Shown piece by piece: positions 7,033 through 8,150 of a stretch of 8,150 bases of DNA (its first letter is position 1; the number at the start of each line of letters is the position of its first letter). The notes beneath the pieces are model-generated. The model worked only from the letters and a program-made list of their open reading frames with translations. It had not been told where the DNA came from and ran no database searches. The position numbers and the translations under genes were made by a program. The stretch is from Planctomycetota bacterium (GTDB lineage: Bacteria; Planctomycetota; Phycisphaerae; FEN-1346): the NCBI GenBank assembly GCA_026386995.1, contig JAPLMO010000436.1, forward strand, positions 1 through 8,150. Direction: 5' to 3'.

Positions 7033-7467
7033 ATGGACGATAGTGTTGAGCAAACGGTCAAGTTCTCAACAGAGCAGAAGGCGAAATCAACCATTCCATC
7101 GGGCGGTAATTTCGACGAGATCCTCTCGCTGGCGCGCCAACTCGGAGAGGCCATCAGCCGCCACCCCCGCTACGCCAAGTTGAGGGAGGCCGACGAACGC
7201 GTACGCGGCGACAAGTCGGCGACCGACGCCCTGGACGCTTACAACAAGGCGGCGGAGGAACTCTCCCGCAAAGAGCGGTCCGGCCGGCCGATCGAGGTCG
7301 AAGACAAGCGGCGCCTCCGCAGCCTCCAGGAAACCGTCGCCGCCAATGAGGCGGTCAAAGCCTTCATGGTCTCCCAGGCCGACTACGCCGAGTTGATGCG
7401 CAAGATGAACGATGCGATCTACCAGGCGATCTCGGGCGAGCAGGAACCGGCGGGCCCCCAGGGGTAG
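7033..7467 (+). CDS. YlbF/YmcA-family protein
   Basis: This is a small, all-helical protein of the Com_YlbF family. In B. subtilis, YlbF and YmcA with YaaT form the Y-complex, which interacts with RNase Y and influences mRNA maturation, competence and biofilm formation. Of the 144 residues, about 27-133 match the family: EILSLARQLGEAISRHPRY, an acidic READERVRGD stretch, a middle helix, then RRLRSLQETVAANEAVKAF and DYAELMRKMNDAIYQAI. The first 26 residues are a polar extension and the last ~10 a flexible tail. It contains no cysteine, so it cannot contribute thiolate iron-sulfur ligands of the kind described for the Bacillus Y-complex. ATG 7033 has a good AGGGG site at 7021-7025. It diverges from rnr and converges on the YhaM-like gene. 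Whether it is closer to YlbF or YmcA cannot be told by eye. Confidence 0.85.
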   Translation: MDDSVEQTVKFSTEQKAKSTIPSGGNFDEILSLARQLGEAISRHPRYAKLREADERVRGDKSATDALDAYNKAAEELSRKERSGRPIEVEDKRRLRSLQETVAANEAVKAFMVSQADYAELMRKMNDAIYQAISGEQEPAGPQG

Positions 7468-7469
7468 GC

Positions 7470-7511
7470 TGCCCCGTACGGACATGCCCCCGACCTCACG
7501 GTCGGGGCTCG
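7470..7511 (+). repeat. Copy B of the two-copy hairpin element
   Basis: This is the partner of 2092-2132, here wholly intergenic and beginning 3 nt after the YlbF-family stop. It differs by one inserted C near the left end and by a few substitutions. The four differing stem positions are all compensated on the opposite arm. Confidence 0.6.
7488..7507. terminator. GC hairpin between convergent genes
   Basis: A perfect 8-bp stem, CCCCGACC-TCAC-GGTCGGGG, lies in the 55-nt gap between the YlbF-family gene and the convergent YhaM-like gene. There is no T-tract on either side. Its position suits a bidirectional 3'-end structure, but true terminator activity is unproven. Confidence 0.45.
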
Positions 7512-7522
7512 AATGACCAAGC

Positions 7523-8150
7523 CTACAGGCCGCCCTGCAAGTCCTTGCCCTTCTCGTCCTCCTCCACCGTCTCCTCAAAGCCCTTGTAGAGCGCTCCGCC
7601 GAACATCTTGTTGAAGCCGGTCCAGCGGCGGACGGGGTCGGCGTCGGCGGCGACGTCGCGGAAGAAGGCGTGCAATTTGGCGTCGAGGTTGTCGATGTGG
7701 TTCAGCGTGAATGCCTCGGCGGTCATCGGCAGTTTCGGGCTGCCGAACTCGTGCGTACCGTGGTGGGCCAGCACGAGGTGCCGCAGCACGTTCGCGAGTT
7801 CCTCCGGGAAATCGGTCCCGGCGGCGCGGACGGCGGCGACCTTCGCGTCGAGCATCAGGACGCCCTGCACGAGGTGGCCGACCAGTTTCCCGGCGTCGGT
7901 GTATCCGAATGCCTGGGCGTAGGCCAGTTCGCGGGTCTTGCCAAGGTCGTGCCAGAATGCGCCGAGGAGCAGCAGGTCGCGGTCAAGTTTCGGATAGTAC
8001 TTGACCATGGCCTCGCAGGTTTCGGCGACGCCGAGGGTGTGTTCGAGGAGGCCGCCAAGGTACGCGTGGTGCAGCCTCTCGGCGGCCGGGGCGCGCTTGA
8101 GGTCCCGTACGAGGGCCTCGTCGGCCCAGATGGCCGCCATGAGTGCCCAC
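7523..8150 (-). CDS. YhaM-type HD-domain 3'-5' exoribonuclease (5'-truncated by the window edge)
   Basis: This is the C-terminal two-thirds of a YhaM-like nuclease. Family members are 3'-5' exonucleases with an N-terminal OB-fold and a C-terminal HD domain. The frame stays open to the window edge (Trp-Ala-Leu before the Met at 8140), so the true start and OB-fold lie outside. About 208 residues are visible of the ~314 in B. subtilis YhaM. Numbered from that internal Met, the family signatures are HHAYLGGLLEHT (24-35), the HD pair H64-D65 in FWHDLGKTREL, GHLVQGV, AHHGTHEFGSPKLPMTAEAF, and HIDNLDAKLHAF. All HD-domain ligands appear present. The C-terminus after FNKMFGG is a short acidic/basic tail. 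The gene converges with the YlbF-family gene across a GC hairpin. I leave the symbol blank because orthology to yhaM is likely but not proven. Confidence 0.88.
   Translation of the reverse strand, partial: WALMAAIWADEALVRDLKRAPAAERLHHAYLGGLLEHTLGVAETCEAMVKYYPKLDRDLLLLGAFWHDLGKTRELAYAQAFGYTDAGKLVGHLVQGVLMLDAKVAAVRAAGTDFPEELANVLRHLVLAHHGTHEFGSPKLPMTAEAFTLNHIDNLDAKLHAFFRDVAADADPVRRWTGFNKMFGGALYKGFEETVEEDEKGKDLQGGL

Overview
The window is compact, high-GC bacterial chromosome (roughly two-thirds G+C by eye). It is almost entirely coding and contains housekeeping nucleic-acid metabolism genes. I see no phage, plasmid, transposase, CRISPR or tRNA/rRNA genes. The pairing of an RNase Y gene with a YmdB-type phosphodiesterase gene, a YlbF-family protein, and an intergenic element built from TTGGTCATT/AATGACCAA units together suggest a Planctomycetota-like (Phycisphaerae-type) genome. 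This is an inference from gene content and composition; no marker gene here settles the phylum.

Layout. Positions 1-4482 hold a plus-strand block. It starts with the 3' two-thirds of rny (RNase Y; the start lies outside). An AT-richer imperfect palindrome follows (1071-1216), then a ymdB-like metallophosphoesterase gene (1234-2100), a GC hairpin, xseA (2183-3649), a small two-TM YcxB-like membrane protein overlapping xseA by 4 nt (3646-4149), and xseB (4219-4482). Facing it on the minus strand, only 33 bp away, is rnr (RNase R, 4516-6867), which has a well-formed sigma70-type promoter upstream. Diverging from rnr is a YlbF/YmcA-family gene (7033-7467, plus). A second GC hairpin separates it from a convergent, 5'-truncated YhaM-type HD-domain exoribonuclease gene (7523-8150, minus).

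How the genes fit together. Five of the eight genes belong to families connected with RNA turnover: RNase Y (endonuclease), a YmdB-type phosphodiesterase, RNase R (3'-5' exonuclease), a YlbF-family protein (in Bacillus subtilis a subunit of the Y-complex that steers RNase Y) and a YhaM-type 3'-5' exonuclease. XseA and XseB form exonuclease VII, a single-strand DNA exonuclease. The window therefore reads as a nuclease neighbourhood combining functions that are, apart from rny-ymdB, scattered in B. subtilis.

The most notable non-coding signal is a pair of about 41-nt elements (2092-2132 and 7470-7511). They share nearly identical flanks, and their hairpin stems differ by four perfectly compensated base pairs, which points to a conserved RNA structure placed after genes.
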